Source: Desulforapulum autotrophicum HRM2
Lineage (GTDB): Bacteria; Desulfobacterota; Desulfobacteria; Desulfobacterales; Desulfobacteraceae
Direction: 5' to 3'
Length of the DNA: 64,000 nt
Assembly: GCF_000020365.1 (NCBI RefSeq)
Contig: NC_012108.1
Coordinates: 4,224,001-4,288,000 of the forward strand
This document shows, piece by piece, positions 35,292 through 44,255 of the stretch; position 1 is the stretch's first letter, and each line of letters starts with the position of its first letter. Made by a program: the position numbers and the translations under genes. A model generated the notes under the pieces. That model did not search any database. It was not told where the DNA came from and saw only the letters and a list, made by a program, of their open reading frames with translations.

Positions 35292-36370
35292 TGGAACTTG
35301 ACCGAGTGATCAAACACCTGAAAGCTGAAAAAAGGATGGTCGAACCGGATCAGGATGCGGTTGTGGCACTGTTCCGGGATGAAGATGCCCTGGGGATTTC
35401 CCTTCTTTATTATGAGATTTACGGTGATTCCTTTCCGGTTGAACATGTCTATGATCCAGATCAGGTAAAGCAGCGCAATCACACCGACGGCCAGCATACC
35501 CTGGTGGCCAGAACGACCAAGGGTGATATCGTCGGCATGGCCGGTCTGTTCTGCCACGCCCCCAACCAGAATGTGTATGAGGCAGGCCAGCTCATGTTGA
35601 TGAAATCCTACCGCCACACCCGGGTGGCGGCAAAAATTAACCAGTCTATCCTTGAGAAATTGCCCGAAACCCTGGGAGTATCGGCAATTTTCGTGGAAGC
35701 GGTATGTAACCATCCAGTATCCCAGGCCATGGCCCACAAGCAGGGATTGCACGCCACAGGGCTTGAGATCGAATGCATGCCTGCCAGGGTTTACTCAAAG
35801 GAGGGAGGGGTTGTCCGCAATGTCTCCCTGCTACTGATGTTCAAGGTTTTCAAGGACAATGGGGCTTCAGTGTACCTGCCCCAGCCCTATGCTGAATTCA
35901 TGACTCGGCTTTACGGGCAACTGGGGCTGGAACGTAAAAACCTGGCCGGTGAAGCCCTCGCCGGAACCACCGATTCCGACGATTTTCTGCTGCCCAATGC
36001 CGGAATTGCCCGGATCACAATAAAAAAAGCCGGTAATGATTTTAACCGGGTGATTCAGGATCTCGAGGCCAGGGCCGGCAAACAATCGCTTGTCCAGGTT
36101 TATCTCAACCTCGGGGACCATGCCTGTCCCCGGGCCGTGGACCTGCTGCGTGAAAAGGGCTATTTCTGGGGTGGATTACTTCCCCTCTGGTTTCAAAGTG
36201 ATGGGTTAATCATGCAAAAACTTCCCGGGGAGCCTGACTGGGAGGGGCTGCACCTCCACAACAAAGAGGCCGAAGCCATGCTGGGCTTCCTCCGTAGCGA
36301 TTATGGGACCGTTACCGGACCAGGACGGCCGGGCAAAGCTGAAGAAATGGTCACTGCCTTAAAATTTTAA
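35288..36370 (+). CDS. GNAT-fold protein of the same family as the 30429 and 36397 products
   Basis: The 360-residue protein lacks the N-terminal HATPase of its two paralogues. Residues about 45-205 look like a GNAT domain (MLMKSYRHTRVAAK in the acetyl-CoA loop position, then FVEAVCNHPVSQAMAHKQGL and TGL). About 100 C-terminal residues end with the shared module LPLWFQSDGLIMQK. The weak R/Q-x-x-G-x-G/A loop leaves catalysis open. ATG codons at 35288 and 35291 are both usable, after AAGGAG; spacing favours the second. It may be an acyl- or acetyltransferase for the operon's product. The function is unknown. Confidence 0.6.
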   Translation: MMELDRVIKHLKAEKRMVEPDQDAVVALFRDEDALGISLLYYEIYGDSFPVEHVYDPDQVKQRNHTDGQHTLVARTTKGDIVGMAGLFCHAPNQNVYEAGQLMLMKSYRHTRVAAKINQSILEKLPETLGVSAIFVEAVCNHPVSQAMAHKQGLHATGLEIECMPARVYSKEGGVVRNVSLLLMFKVFKDNGASVYLPQPYAEFMTRLYGQLGLERKNLAGEALAGTTDSDDFLLPNAGIARITIKKAGNDFNRVIQDLEARAGKQSLVQVYLNLGDHACPRAVDLLREKGYFWGGLLPLWFQSDGLIMQKLPGEPDWEGLHLHNKEAEAMLGFLRSDYGTVTGPGRPGKAEEMVTALKF

Positions 36371-36396
36371 AAAAAAGCCACAGCAAAAGGAAAAAC

Positions 36397-37923
36397 ATGA
36401 AGTTATTCCAGAATTCCCATCCCCAGCCAAGGGTAAAATCCTGCCTCTCTTTACCCACGCGCATCGACTATATTAAGCCCATCCAGGGTTATGTAGAGGC
36501 CCTTTGTCATATCCATGGATGTGATAAAGGAGAGAGTCTCATGGTGGTGCTTGCGGTGGAAGAGGCAGTAAGTAATGTGATCCATCATGGTTACGAATCC
36601 GAACAAGGGGAGGTCTTTGACATCTCATTTGATGTTGGTGCAGCAGATCTGACCATCGAAATCCATGATAAAGGACTCCCTTTTGATCCAGACACGATGA
36701 AATATTTTGGGGAAAACGATTCCCAAGCCCCTCCTGATTCCAATCACGGTTTTGGGATCCGGCTGATGAAGGAGGCCATGGACCGGGTTGAATTTCTCAA
36801 CCTGGGTAAAAAGGGAAAACTTGTCCGGATGTCAAAATACTTCCGCCACGGCAAGGTCGACAGATATCTTTCCAAAGAAAATCTTCACCGGGATACCCCT
36901 TTGGATAAGGACTGTATCCAGCCCCCCTTTACCGTTCGCCCCCTCCTGGTTGATGAAACCATCGAGGTTTCCCGGTGTGCCTACCGTGCCTATGGTTATA
37001 CCTACCGCGAATTTATCTATTATCCCCAAAAAATATGGGAGTTGAACCAAACGGGGCAACTGCACTCTTTTGTCCTTGTGGATGATCAAGAAAAACTTCT
37101 GGGGCACCTGGGCCTCTCCTTTTCCATCCCAGGAGCGACAATCGCCGAGTTGACCGCCGCATTTGTCGATCCGGTCTGCAGGGGCAGGAGACTTCTCGGA
37201 CAACTAATGGCCGAGGTGATGGCTGAGGCTGAACAGATGGGACTTCAGGGGCTTTTCGTCCATGCGGTCACAAGCCATAGTGCTTCCCAGAAAGGCGCGG
37301 CACGGTGTGGGTTTGTTCCCACTGGTCTTTTGCTGGCAGCCCTTTTCCCCGATCTTGAATTCAAGGCACTTACCGGCAAGGTGGCCCAGAAAGAAAATGC
37401 TTTGCTCATGGTCAAACAGCTTCAAAGCCGGCCGCCTTTCAAACTCTGGGTCCCGGATAGGTATTCAAAGATGGTGGAATCACTTGCAGCGGACATGGGG
37501 CGAAGGATTTTTGTAAAAACCGACACCGTTCCCCTGGCAAAGGTGTCAGGAGGAGAGGGAAACCGCTATTATCAGGTGGAGGAGTTCAACTTTGTTGAAA
37601 TCCGAATCATGACCTTTGGTGAAGATGTCCTTGCCGAATTGGGGCACCGGGTCCGTGGTTTTATCACGAATAAAGTCGATGTCGTCTACCTCTACCTCGA
37701 TGTGGAATGCCCCGAAGCAGGAACTTTTGCCACACGCTGTCTGGATATGGGTTTTTTCTTCTGTGGCTACATGCCGGGGGAGATGGCCGGCAGGGATGCA
37801 CTGATTCTCCAGAAGCTGAACAATATTACAATCGACTTTACGGCACTTGACCTTGCAAACCAACAGGCCGCGGGGATCATGGAATTCATACAGGGCGACA
37901 TGCCAGTCATTGGGGAGAAATAA
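36397..37923 (+). CDS. RsbW-type HATPase fused to a GNAT acetyltransferase domain
   Basis: The 508-residue protein has an intact GHKL ATP-binding domain at residues 20-150: N-box VEEAVSNVIHHGY, G1 HDKGLPFDP, G2 GFGIRLMKE. A GNAT domain follows at about 175-345, with an acetyl-CoA loop VCRGRRLLGQL and the SHSASQKGAARCGF stretch also seen in the 35288 product. The C-terminal module ends AGRDALILQKL. RsbW-like kinases bind or phosphorylate anti-anti-sigma factors. Fusion to GNAT suggests that acyl-CoA or the operon's product feeds into regulation, or that the HATPase drives a ligase-like step. No sigma or anti-anti-sigma gene is adjacent. Confidence 0.75.
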   Translation: MKLFQNSHPQPRVKSCLSLPTRIDYIKPIQGYVEALCHIHGCDKGESLMVVLAVEEAVSNVIHHGYESEQGEVFDISFDVGAADLTIEIHDKGLPFDPDTMKYFGENDSQAPPDSNHGFGIRLMKEAMDRVEFLNLGKKGKLVRMSKYFRHGKVDRYLSKENLHRDTPLDKDCIQPPFTVRPLLVDETIEVSRCAYRAYGYTYREFIYYPQKIWELNQTGQLHSFVLVDDQEKLLGHLGLSFSIPGATIAELTAAFVDPVCRGRRLLGQLMAEVMAEAEQMGLQGLFVHAVTSHSASQKGAARCGFVPTGLLLAALFPDLEFKALTGKVAQKENALLMVKQLQSRPPFKLWVPDRYSKMVESLAADMGRRIFVKTDTVPLAKVSGGEGNRYYQVEEFNFVEIRIMTFGEDVLAELGHRVRGFITNKVDVVYLYLDVECPEAGTFATRCLDMGFFFCGYMPGEMAGRDALILQKLNNITIDFTALDLANQQAAGIMEFIQGDMPVIGEK

Positions 37924-37925
37924 AC

Positions 37926-39065
37926 ATGTGTTTTGACAACATTCAAAGCTACGCTGACCAGGTACCGGCTTTTCAAGAATCTTCAGAAAATGACAGCATT
38001 TTTTTAAAGGCCATGCAGACGAATTATAATTTTCAATATGAACATCAGCCCTATGTAAGGGCCCTGGCTGCAAGATATAATTTTTCGCCCAAGGATTTAA
38101 AAACGGCTGAAGACGTTTACAATGTTCCCCCCATCTTTGTGGAAACCATGAAGTACCATCGGTTTTTATCCATCCCCGAGGATGAAATCGCCATGAGCCT
38201 TACCAGTTCCGGCACTGGAGGCCAGAAAACCCAGGCCATTTTTGATGCCCAGGGACTGGCGCGTATCCAGACCATTTCCACCCGGATTTTCAAGGATGCA
38301 GGCTTTTGTTCAGACCTCCCCGCAGGCTACCTCATGTTCAGCTATGCCCGGGAAGAGGCCCAGGAGATAGGAACCAGCTGGAGTGACGAACAGTTGATGG
38401 GATGTGCACCTGTTCGTGAGGCCAGGTGGCTGCTGCGAAAGGGAAACAAGGGCCATTTTGACTTCCACCCGGAGCAGGCGGCGCGTTATCTGGTCGAACT
38501 GGCTGAAAAGGGCCCCATTCGAATGCTGGGGTTTCCCGCTTTTATCTTCCAGACCCTGGAGGAAATGGATCGCAGGGGAATGACAGCCAAGGTTCATCCG
38601 GACAGCTTTGTCATAGCCGGTGGCGGTTGGAAAAATCATGCAGGAACCCCCATGACCCAGACGAGTTTTTCCGCCGAACTTGAACGACGCCTGGGATTTT
38701 CCCGGACCAACGTAAGGGACCTTTACGGGATGGTCGAACACGGCATCCCCTATTGCTCCTGCCCGGAGGGCCACCACCACGTGCCAACCTTTGCCAGGAT
38801 TGCCGTCCGGCACCCGGTGACACTGAAGAGGCTTGACCATGGAAAAGAAGGGTTGCTCCAGCTCATCTCTCCCTGGAATGTAGCTCAGCCAAACTGTTCG
38901 GTCCTGTCCACCGATCTGGTCAGGGTAAAGGCCGGATGTCCCTGTGGAATTCCAGGAGAATACATTGCCTCCATCAGACGTGGCGGAAACAAAAAGCACA
39001 AGGGATGTGCCATATCGGCACAGGAAATCCTGGATAGAATTCGTTCAACAAGGGAAAAAGGATAA
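37926..39065 (+). CDS. LuxE-like acyl-protein synthetase
   Basis: The 379 residues match LuxE in length. LuxE activates a fatty acid with ATP, takes the acyl group on a Cys and hands it to LuxC for reduction to the aldehyde. The adenylation loop is SLTSSGTGGQKTQA (near 95), and VIAGGGWKNHAG and DLYGMVEHG are further family marks. A Cys near the C-terminus in HKGCAISAQE is the likely acyl acceptor by analogy with LuxE; a CPCG pair at VKAGCPCG is also present. It starts two bases after the previous gene and is followed three bases later by the LuxC fusion, so the acid-reductase pair is adjacent. No luxAB is present. Confidence 0.85.
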   Translation: MCFDNIQSYADQVPAFQESSENDSIFLKAMQTNYNFQYEHQPYVRALAARYNFSPKDLKTAEDVYNVPPIFVETMKYHRFLSIPEDEIAMSLTSSGTGGQKTQAIFDAQGLARIQTISTRIFKDAGFCSDLPAGYLMFSYAREEAQEIGTSWSDEQLMGCAPVREARWLLRKGNKGHFDFHPEQAARYLVELAEKGPIRMLGFPAFIFQTLEEMDRRGMTAKVHPDSFVIAGGGWKNHAGTPMTQTSFSAELERRLGFSRTNVRDLYGMVEHGIPYCSCPEGHHHVPTFARIAVRHPVTLKRLDHGKEGLLQLISPWNVAQPNCSVLSTDLVRVKAGCPCGIPGEYIASIRRGGNKKHKGCAISAQEILDRIRSTREKG

Positions 39066-39068
39066 AAC

Positions 39069-41678
39069 ATGGCAGACATGAAACATTTCATATTCGGAGA
39101 ATTCAGGAAGGGTTCCCAGGACCTTTCCCTGGAAGAGGGAAAAATCTTTTTCAATGGAAAGCGCATGAAAGATAGGGTTCTCGCCTTTGCAGAGGTTCCT
39201 CTGGACGATGTTCTCTCCCTGCTCGCCCGGGTGGGAAAAAGACTCACAGAAAAGGGCAGATACCGGGATCACATCCTGGAGATCATGCCCCGGATAACAG
39301 GATATTCTCTTCCCATGATGGAAAAGGCACTAGAGGCCCTGGCCGGCCTGCTCTCCCGGGAGGCGCTGGAAGAACGGCTCTCCTGCCTTGGAGACAGAAG
39401 AGCCCTGGACGGCTGGACCACCTATCAAGGAAAGTCCTGTCGGGCTCTGCCCCTGGGCGCCATCTGTCACGTGGCGCCGGGCAATATTTTCCTGGGAGCC
39501 ATAGATTCTGTGATCACAGGAATGATCACCAAAAATATTAATGTTCTGAAACTCTCCCGACAGGATCCTGTTTTCCCTTTTATATTCCTTGAGGCACTCC
39601 TGGAAGAGGACAAACCAGGCAAAATTGCTTCGACCCTGGCCCTGACCTCCTGGAACCACAGCAACAAACAAATAATGGAGCTGGTAGGGCGTGAATTTGA
39701 TGGCATCCTCCTCTTTGGGGGTGAAGATGCCGTAAGGGAATACTCAAAAGTTACTGCCCCGGAAAACAGGCTGCTGGCCTTTGGCCCCAAGCTGAGCTGG
39801 GGGCTGATCCGTGCCGGTCTGAATGAACAAGAACTTGACAGGGCAATCAGCGGATTTTCCCTGGACATAGCTCTCTGGGAACAAAAGGCCTGCACCAGCT
39901 GCCAGAATCTCTTTGTCGAAGGAGAGGAACTGGCCCGGAAAGTGGCAGAACAACTCCATATTAGACTTAAACAATTGGACGAAACCCTGCCCCAGGAAGA
40001 TATAGACCTGGACGAAGGCGTGGATATCCGCAAGGAGAGAGAGCGGGTTTTCTGGCAATCTTTCCAGGGAGAGAATCAGCTTCTGGAAGGGAAAAGCCAT
40101 TCTGTAATCCTTGGCAGGGGTGGGGACATTATTCCCTCTCCCCTGAACCGCACCATCTATGTAAACGCCATTGACAACTGGCTGGATCTTGTCCATGGAA
40201 ACATGGGATATATGTCCGACCACATGTCCACAGCAGGAGTGGCAGTACCCGCCCCCCTTTTTGACGAAACATTGAGGGGACTTGAGCCGTTGGCGGTGCC
40301 TCGATTCTGCCTCCCCGGAACAATGGGCCTGGGGGTGGATGGCAGTGCACCCCACGACGGTTCGTATATGATTCTGGGCCTGGTGCGTCTTGTGAGCAGG
40401 GAAGACCTACCCCTGGAACGACTGGGCCGTTTTTACGACACCCGACAACGACGGGAGGAACGCCTCCTGGCCGAACTGAACAGGCTCGTTGACCACGCCA
40501 TGACAAGCGCGTTCTACAAAAAACTGTATGCAGATGTAAAACTGCCCCTTACCAGCCTTGGGGCATTTGGCCTGCTCCCGGTTTTGGAAAAGAACCATCT
40601 TGAAAAGCATTGTCCGCCCAAAGATACCGCCATGCTCACCGCTTCCCCCGGGGCAAGCTATATCTTCAGCTCAGGAGGCACATCCGGTGTTCCCAGACAC
40701 ATCTGCTGGACAGCAGAAGAGTTCAAGCAGGCCCATTGCGTATTGGGTCAGGGGCTTTGCACACTTGGCATCTCCTCCAAAGACAGGGTCGCCAATCTCA
40801 TGCGGGCAGGATCCCTGTACACAGGCTTCCTGGCAATGAACGGAGGGCTGGAGCAGACCGGTTGCCAGATTCTTTCCATTACCGCCAACCAGAGCATTGA
40901 CGATACCCTGGATCTTCTGGAAGAACTCAAGCCCAACATAGCTATGGGCATGACCAGCACCCTTGTAGAATTGGCTGAAAAAGTTAGCCGGGAAAAACGG
41001 AATATATTTTTTGACCGTATATTCTACACAGGGGAGGCCATGTCTGACTCTTCAAGGAAACTGCTGGCTGAGGTATTTAAGGCGTCAAAGGTGGGATCCC
41101 TTGCCTACGGTGCCGTGGAAATCGGCACTTTGGGTTCCCAGTGTGAACACTGTAAACATGACGAATTCCATTTATCCGAAGACTGGGCCTATCTGGAAAT
41201 CGACAAAGATGGAGAAGTTTTTGCAACCGCAACCGCACGCCTGCTCCATCCCATCATTCGTTACAGGATAGGAGACAGGGCCGCCTGGGTGACTGAACCC
41301 TGTGGCTGCGGAAGGACCACCCCGAAATTCCGTCTACTGGGTCGGAGTGATTATTACCTGAGACTTCTCTACAACGACCTTTACATGACAGATATTGAAA
41401 GAACGCTTGCCCGGTTTTCTGAACTGACACAGGTCTATCAGGTGAGTGTGTGGAACGGCGACAAGGGTATAGAGGCAAAGCTTGTCGTGGAAGGGCAAGA
41501 TCGAGCAAACCTCAGTAAGGATGTATGGAAGACCCTTAAAAAGGAGGCTTCTGAGTTCTCATCCCTGCCTGATTTCGGATGTCCCTTTGAAATCGAGGTT
41601 GTTGCTTCGGGCTCCATTCCCAGGGTGGGACGGACCGGAAAAATCAGACCCATTATAGATCTCAGGGGACAGGCGTAA
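39069..41678 (+). CDS. LuxC-like acyl-CoA reductase fused to a PaaK/LuxE-like adenylating domain
   Basis: The 869 residues join two enzymes. Residues 1 to about 470 are LuxC, the NADPH-dependent acyl reductase, with LGAICHVAPGNIFLGA as cofactor region and the catalytic Cys in WEQKACTSCQNLF. Residues about 480-869 are a phenylacetate-CoA-ligase-type domain with the AMP loop FSSGGTSGVPRHI, a Cys-rich EHCKHDEFH stretch (zinc-like), YRIGDRA and LGRSDYYLRL. The fusion implies that a carboxylic acid is activated and reduced in one polypeptide. Together with the separate LuxE it gives two activating domains, so one may load a different substrate. The fusion is unusual to me; I cannot name a characterised example. 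Confidence 0.82.
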   Translation: MADMKHFIFGEFRKGSQDLSLEEGKIFFNGKRMKDRVLAFAEVPLDDVLSLLARVGKRLTEKGRYRDHILEIMPRITGYSLPMMEKALEALAGLLSREALEERLSCLGDRRALDGWTTYQGKSCRALPLGAICHVAPGNIFLGAIDSVITGMITKNINVLKLSRQDPVFPFIFLEALLEEDKPGKIASTLALTSWNHSNKQIMELVGREFDGILLFGGEDAVREYSKVTAPENRLLAFGPKLSWGLIRAGLNEQELDRAISGFSLDIALWEQKACTSCQNLFVEGEELARKVAEQLHIRLKQLDETLPQEDIDLDEGVDIRKERERVFWQSFQGENQLLEGKSHSVILGRGGDIIPSPLNRTIYVNAIDNWLDLVHGNMGYMSDHMSTAGVAVPAPLFDETLRGLEPLAVPRFCLPGTMGLGVDGSAPHDGSYMILGLVRLVSREDLPLERLGRFYDTRQRREERLLAELNRLVDHAMTSAFYKKLYADVKLPLTSLGAFGLLPVLEKNHLEKHCPPKDTAMLTASPGASYIFSSGGTSGVPRHICWTAEEFKQAHCVLGQGLCTLGISSKDRVANLMRAGSLYTGFLAMNGGLEQTGCQILSITANQSIDDTLDLLEELKPNIAMGMTSTLVELAEKVSREKRNIFFDRIFYTGEAMSDSSRKLLAEVFKASKVGSLAYGAVEIGTLGSQCEHCKHDEFHLSEDWAYLEIDKDGEVFATATARLLHPIIRYRIGDRAAWVTEPCGCGRTTPKFRLLGRSDYYLRLLYNDLYMTDIERTLARFSELTQVYQVSVWNGDKGIEAKLVVEGQDRANLSKDVWKTLKKEASEFSSLPDFGCPFEIEVVASGSIPRVGRTGKIRPIIDLRGQA

Positions 41679-41680
41679 TT

Positions 41681-42910
41681 ATGGCCGTATTTTCCAACCA
41701 CCCCCTTGTTCGTTTTCCCGACTTCAGACGGTTCTTCAGCGCCCGTTTTGTTTCGGCAATAGGAGATAAATTTTTCACCATTGCCCTGGCCTGGTGGGCC
41801 GTCAACGAAACCGGACAAAAGGGAGCACTCAATCTTGGGTTCCTCATGGCCCTGACCCTGCTTCCTTCCGTACTTCTAGGTCCCCTGATAGGCACCCTGG
41901 TAGACCGGTTCGACCGTAAACGCTGCATGATGCTTGCCGACGGATGCCGGCTTCTGCTGGCAGCTATCATGGCCGTTGTTTTATGGCAGGGGGCCATGAC
42001 CCTTGCGGGTATGTACGTACTGGTCTTTCTGCTCTCCTGCTTTATGCCCCTTTTCGAATCTTCTGCAGAGGGCTCTATAGCCTCCCTGACCGACGAGCAG
42101 GGACTTTTTGCAGCAGTGGCAGTTGATTCTTCGGTGGTGGCACTCTCCAACGTTCTGGGTGCCGCTCTGGGGGGAATTGCCCTTGCCGCAGTGGGGACAA
42201 CCGGGGCCTTTGGCTTTAACAGCGTAACCTTTGCCCTCTCCCTGCTCTTCATCGCTTCGGTAAAAACATCCCTTGTTCCCGACACCGGAAACAAGGAAAA
42301 ACCTGAGGGTGCCCGACAATCCCTTGGTGAAATTTTCTCCTGGCTCCTGCAGAACCGCGAAATTATGGGACTCTTGATCATGTTCGGAATATTAAATTTC
42401 TTTGCCGCTCCCCTGATGGTCTCCATTCCCATGATGGTTCGCTATGCCTTTGACAGCAGCGTATCCTGGGTGGCTTTTCTGGAGGCAAGCCTTGCCTCTG
42501 GAACCGTTATTATGGCTATCGTCATGAGCTTTGCATCCGAGGGGAAAACACTGATCAAAATTTTCATCGGCGTTTTAGGGGTGGGACTCTCCATAACCCT
42601 ATTTGCGTTTTCGTCCGGGCTTTGGACGGCTCTTCCCCTGGTGTTCTTTGCAGGGGCAGGCCTTGCCCTGGCAAGTGCCTCTGCCATGGGCTTTTTTCAA
42701 AACACTGTGCCGGATGCCTTAAAAGGCCGTTTTTTTTCAATTCTGACAGCTGTGGCCTATTCTGTCATGCCCCTGGCCCTGGCGCTGAACGGCGTGGTTT
42801 CACAATTCTACCCGGTACGCCTTGTCCTTGCCGCCGATGGTATCATACTCTGCCTGTTCTCAGGGCTCTTTTTTCTAAGGGTGTTTAGACATTCACCAGG
42901 ATTGAAATAA
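41681..42910 (+). CDS. MFS transporter at the end of the LuxC/LuxE operon
   Basis: The 409-residue membrane protein has about 12 helices in the pattern of MFS drug/product efflux carriers (MFS_3/MFS_1). The loop motif GTLVDRFDRKRCM follows helix 2, and a second-half loop around KGRFFSILTA is present. It starts three bases after the LuxC fusion and is the last gene of the + strand operon; the next genes are convergent. Probable substrate: the operon's product, in parallel with the MATE carrier. Confidence 0.86.
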   Translation: MAVFSNHPLVRFPDFRRFFSARFVSAIGDKFFTIALAWWAVNETGQKGALNLGFLMALTLLPSVLLGPLIGTLVDRFDRKRCMMLADGCRLLLAAIMAVVLWQGAMTLAGMYVLVFLLSCFMPLFESSAEGSIASLTDEQGLFAAVAVDSSVVALSNVLGAALGGIALAAVGTTGAFGFNSVTFALSLLFIASVKTSLVPDTGNKEKPEGARQSLGEIFSWLLQNREIMGLLIMFGILNFFAAPLMVSIPMMVRYAFDSSVSWVAFLEASLASGTVIMAIVMSFASEGKTLIKIFIGVLGVGLSITLFAFSSGLWTALPLVFFAGAGLALASASAMGFFQNTVPDALKGRFFSILTAVAYSVMPLALALNGVVSQFYPVRLVLAADGIILCLFSGLFFLRVFRHSPGLK

Positions 42911-42960
42911 ACACGAATCTTCATTGGAACGGGGATGGTTTTTATTGGAGCCACTCCCCC

Positions 42961-43788
42961 TTACACGGCCAGACGCAGCAAAAGATTGCCTGCCACCCTG
43001 CGGCGGTAGTCGGCGCTTGCCCTGACATCGCTGATGGGGGAGACTGCGGACCGGGCCAGATCTGCAGCATGGTTCAGGGTTGTCAGGGTGAGTTTTCTGC
43101 CCTCCAGGGCCTTTTCCGCCTCCCTGCTTCTGACAATGGTCGGTCCCACACTGCCCCAGGCAAGTCTTGCCTCTTCCACAACGCCCCCATGAACCTTTAA
43201 AAGTGCTGCAAGGCTGACCACGGCAATGGCCAGGGCCTTTCGCTGACCCACTTTTTCGAAATGGTGAACATTGAACCTGTCCCCAGGGGGGATGAGAATA
43301 GAACCAAGGATCTCCTTGTCTGCCAGCAGGGTTCTGCCCGGCCCCTGAATGAACTCGTCCAGGGGGAGAATGCGGTTGCCCCTGTCTGAATAAAGCGTCA
43401 CCCGGGCACCCAGGAGATAAAGCGCCGGCAGGGTGTCTCCTGCCGGTGAAGCCGTGCAGATATTACCGCCCAGGGTTCCCATGTTGCGAATAAGGGGGGA
43501 GCCCAGGGTGGATATGGCAGTATGAAGTATGGGTAAATTCTCTTGAATGAGATCGTTTTTCAAAAGTTCCGTAAGGGTGACGCCAGATCCGATGCGAATC
43601 CCATCCCGGGTTTTTTTTATGGTTTTCAGGTCATGAATTTTTTCCAGGCATACCAGAGCAGGTGGTTGTTTTTTGTCGACGCCCATCCGGACCAGCAAAT
43701 CGGTGCCACCGGCCATGGGTTTATAATCCGGCTGATGGTGGAAAATTTCCCAAAGGTCTTCAAGGGTTTCCGGTAAAAGGGTAATCAT
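42961..43788 (-). CDS. Molybdenum hydroxylase FAD-binding subunit (XdhB/CoxM type)
   Basis: The 275-residue FAD-domain subunit carries the flavin loop AGGTDLLVRMGV near residue 32 and the second FAD motif NICTASPAGDTLPAL, which is TxGGN-like with NMGTLGGN just before. A C-terminal CO-dehydrogenase-flavoprotein domain follows. It passes electrons from the Fe-S subunit to an acceptor. The ATG at 43788 overlaps the upstream TGA as ATGA, so translation is coupled; the longer frame to 43863 lies in the Fe-S gene. Confidence 0.9.
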   Translation of the reverse strand: MITLLPETLEDLWEIFHHQPDYKPMAGGTDLLVRMGVDKKQPPALVCLEKIHDLKTIKKTRDGIRIGSGVTLTELLKNDLIQENLPILHTAISTLGSPLIRNMGTLGGNICTASPAGDTLPALYLLGARVTLYSDRGNRILPLDEFIQGPGRTLLADKEILGSILIPPGDRFNVHHFEKVGQRKALAIAVVSLAALLKVHGGVVEEARLAWGSVGPTIVRSREAEKALEGRKLTLTTLNHAADLARSAVSPISDVRASADYRRRVAGNLLLRLAV

Positions 43789-44255
43789 GGCTTGAGCCCC
43801 TGCATGGCTTCCGCGGCATCTTCCACCGCGTCCACAATCTTGTGATAACCGGTACAGCGGCAAATATTTCCGGATATGGCGTTACGGATCATTTCACGAT
43901 CCGGCATTTTTTCGTGGGTCAGCAGTTCAGCCGCTGTCATGATCATACCCGGTGTGCAATAGCCGCACTGGACAGCCCCCTTTTTAACAAAGAATTGCTG
44001 CAGGGGATGGGGTTCATCCTTGGCAAGTCCTTCAATGGTGGTGACCGTTCGGCCTTGAAGCTGGGCGGCAAGCATGAGGCAGGATAGCTTAGTCACACCG
44101 TCTATCCAAATGGCACAGGCGCCGCATTCTCCAGATCCGCACCCCTCCTTGGGACCGGTGATGCCACAGCGCTCCCTGAGCAAGTCCAGGGCACGCATGG
44201 CGCCGTCCACAAAAAGCGTGACCGGTTGACCGTTGAGTTCAAAATTTAATTGCAT
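43785..44255 (-). CDS. Molybdenum hydroxylase [2Fe-2S] subunit (XdhC/CoxS type)
   Basis: The 156-residue subunit has two [2Fe-2S] centres: plant-ferredoxin type (EGCGSGECGACAIWI, then a Cys in TKLSC) and the helical centre (CGYCTPGM and CRCTGY). It relays electrons from the molybdenum subunit to the FAD subunit. It starts ten bases inside the end of the large-subunit gene and is coupled to the FAD gene. Confidence 0.94.
   Translation of the reverse strand: MQLNFELNGQPVTLFVDGAMRALDLLRERCGITGPKEGCGSGECGACAIWIDGVTKLSCLMLAAQLQGRTVTTIEGLAKDEPHPLQQFFVKKGAVQCGYCTPGMIMTAAELLTHEKMPDREMIRNAISGNICRCTGYHKIVDAVEDAAEAMQGLKP

Noticed and set aside
37926-41678. Bioluminescence (lux) operon
   Set aside because: LuxC and LuxE homologues are present but no LuxA/LuxB luciferase, LuxD or lux regulator is nearby, and the organism is probably anaerobic.
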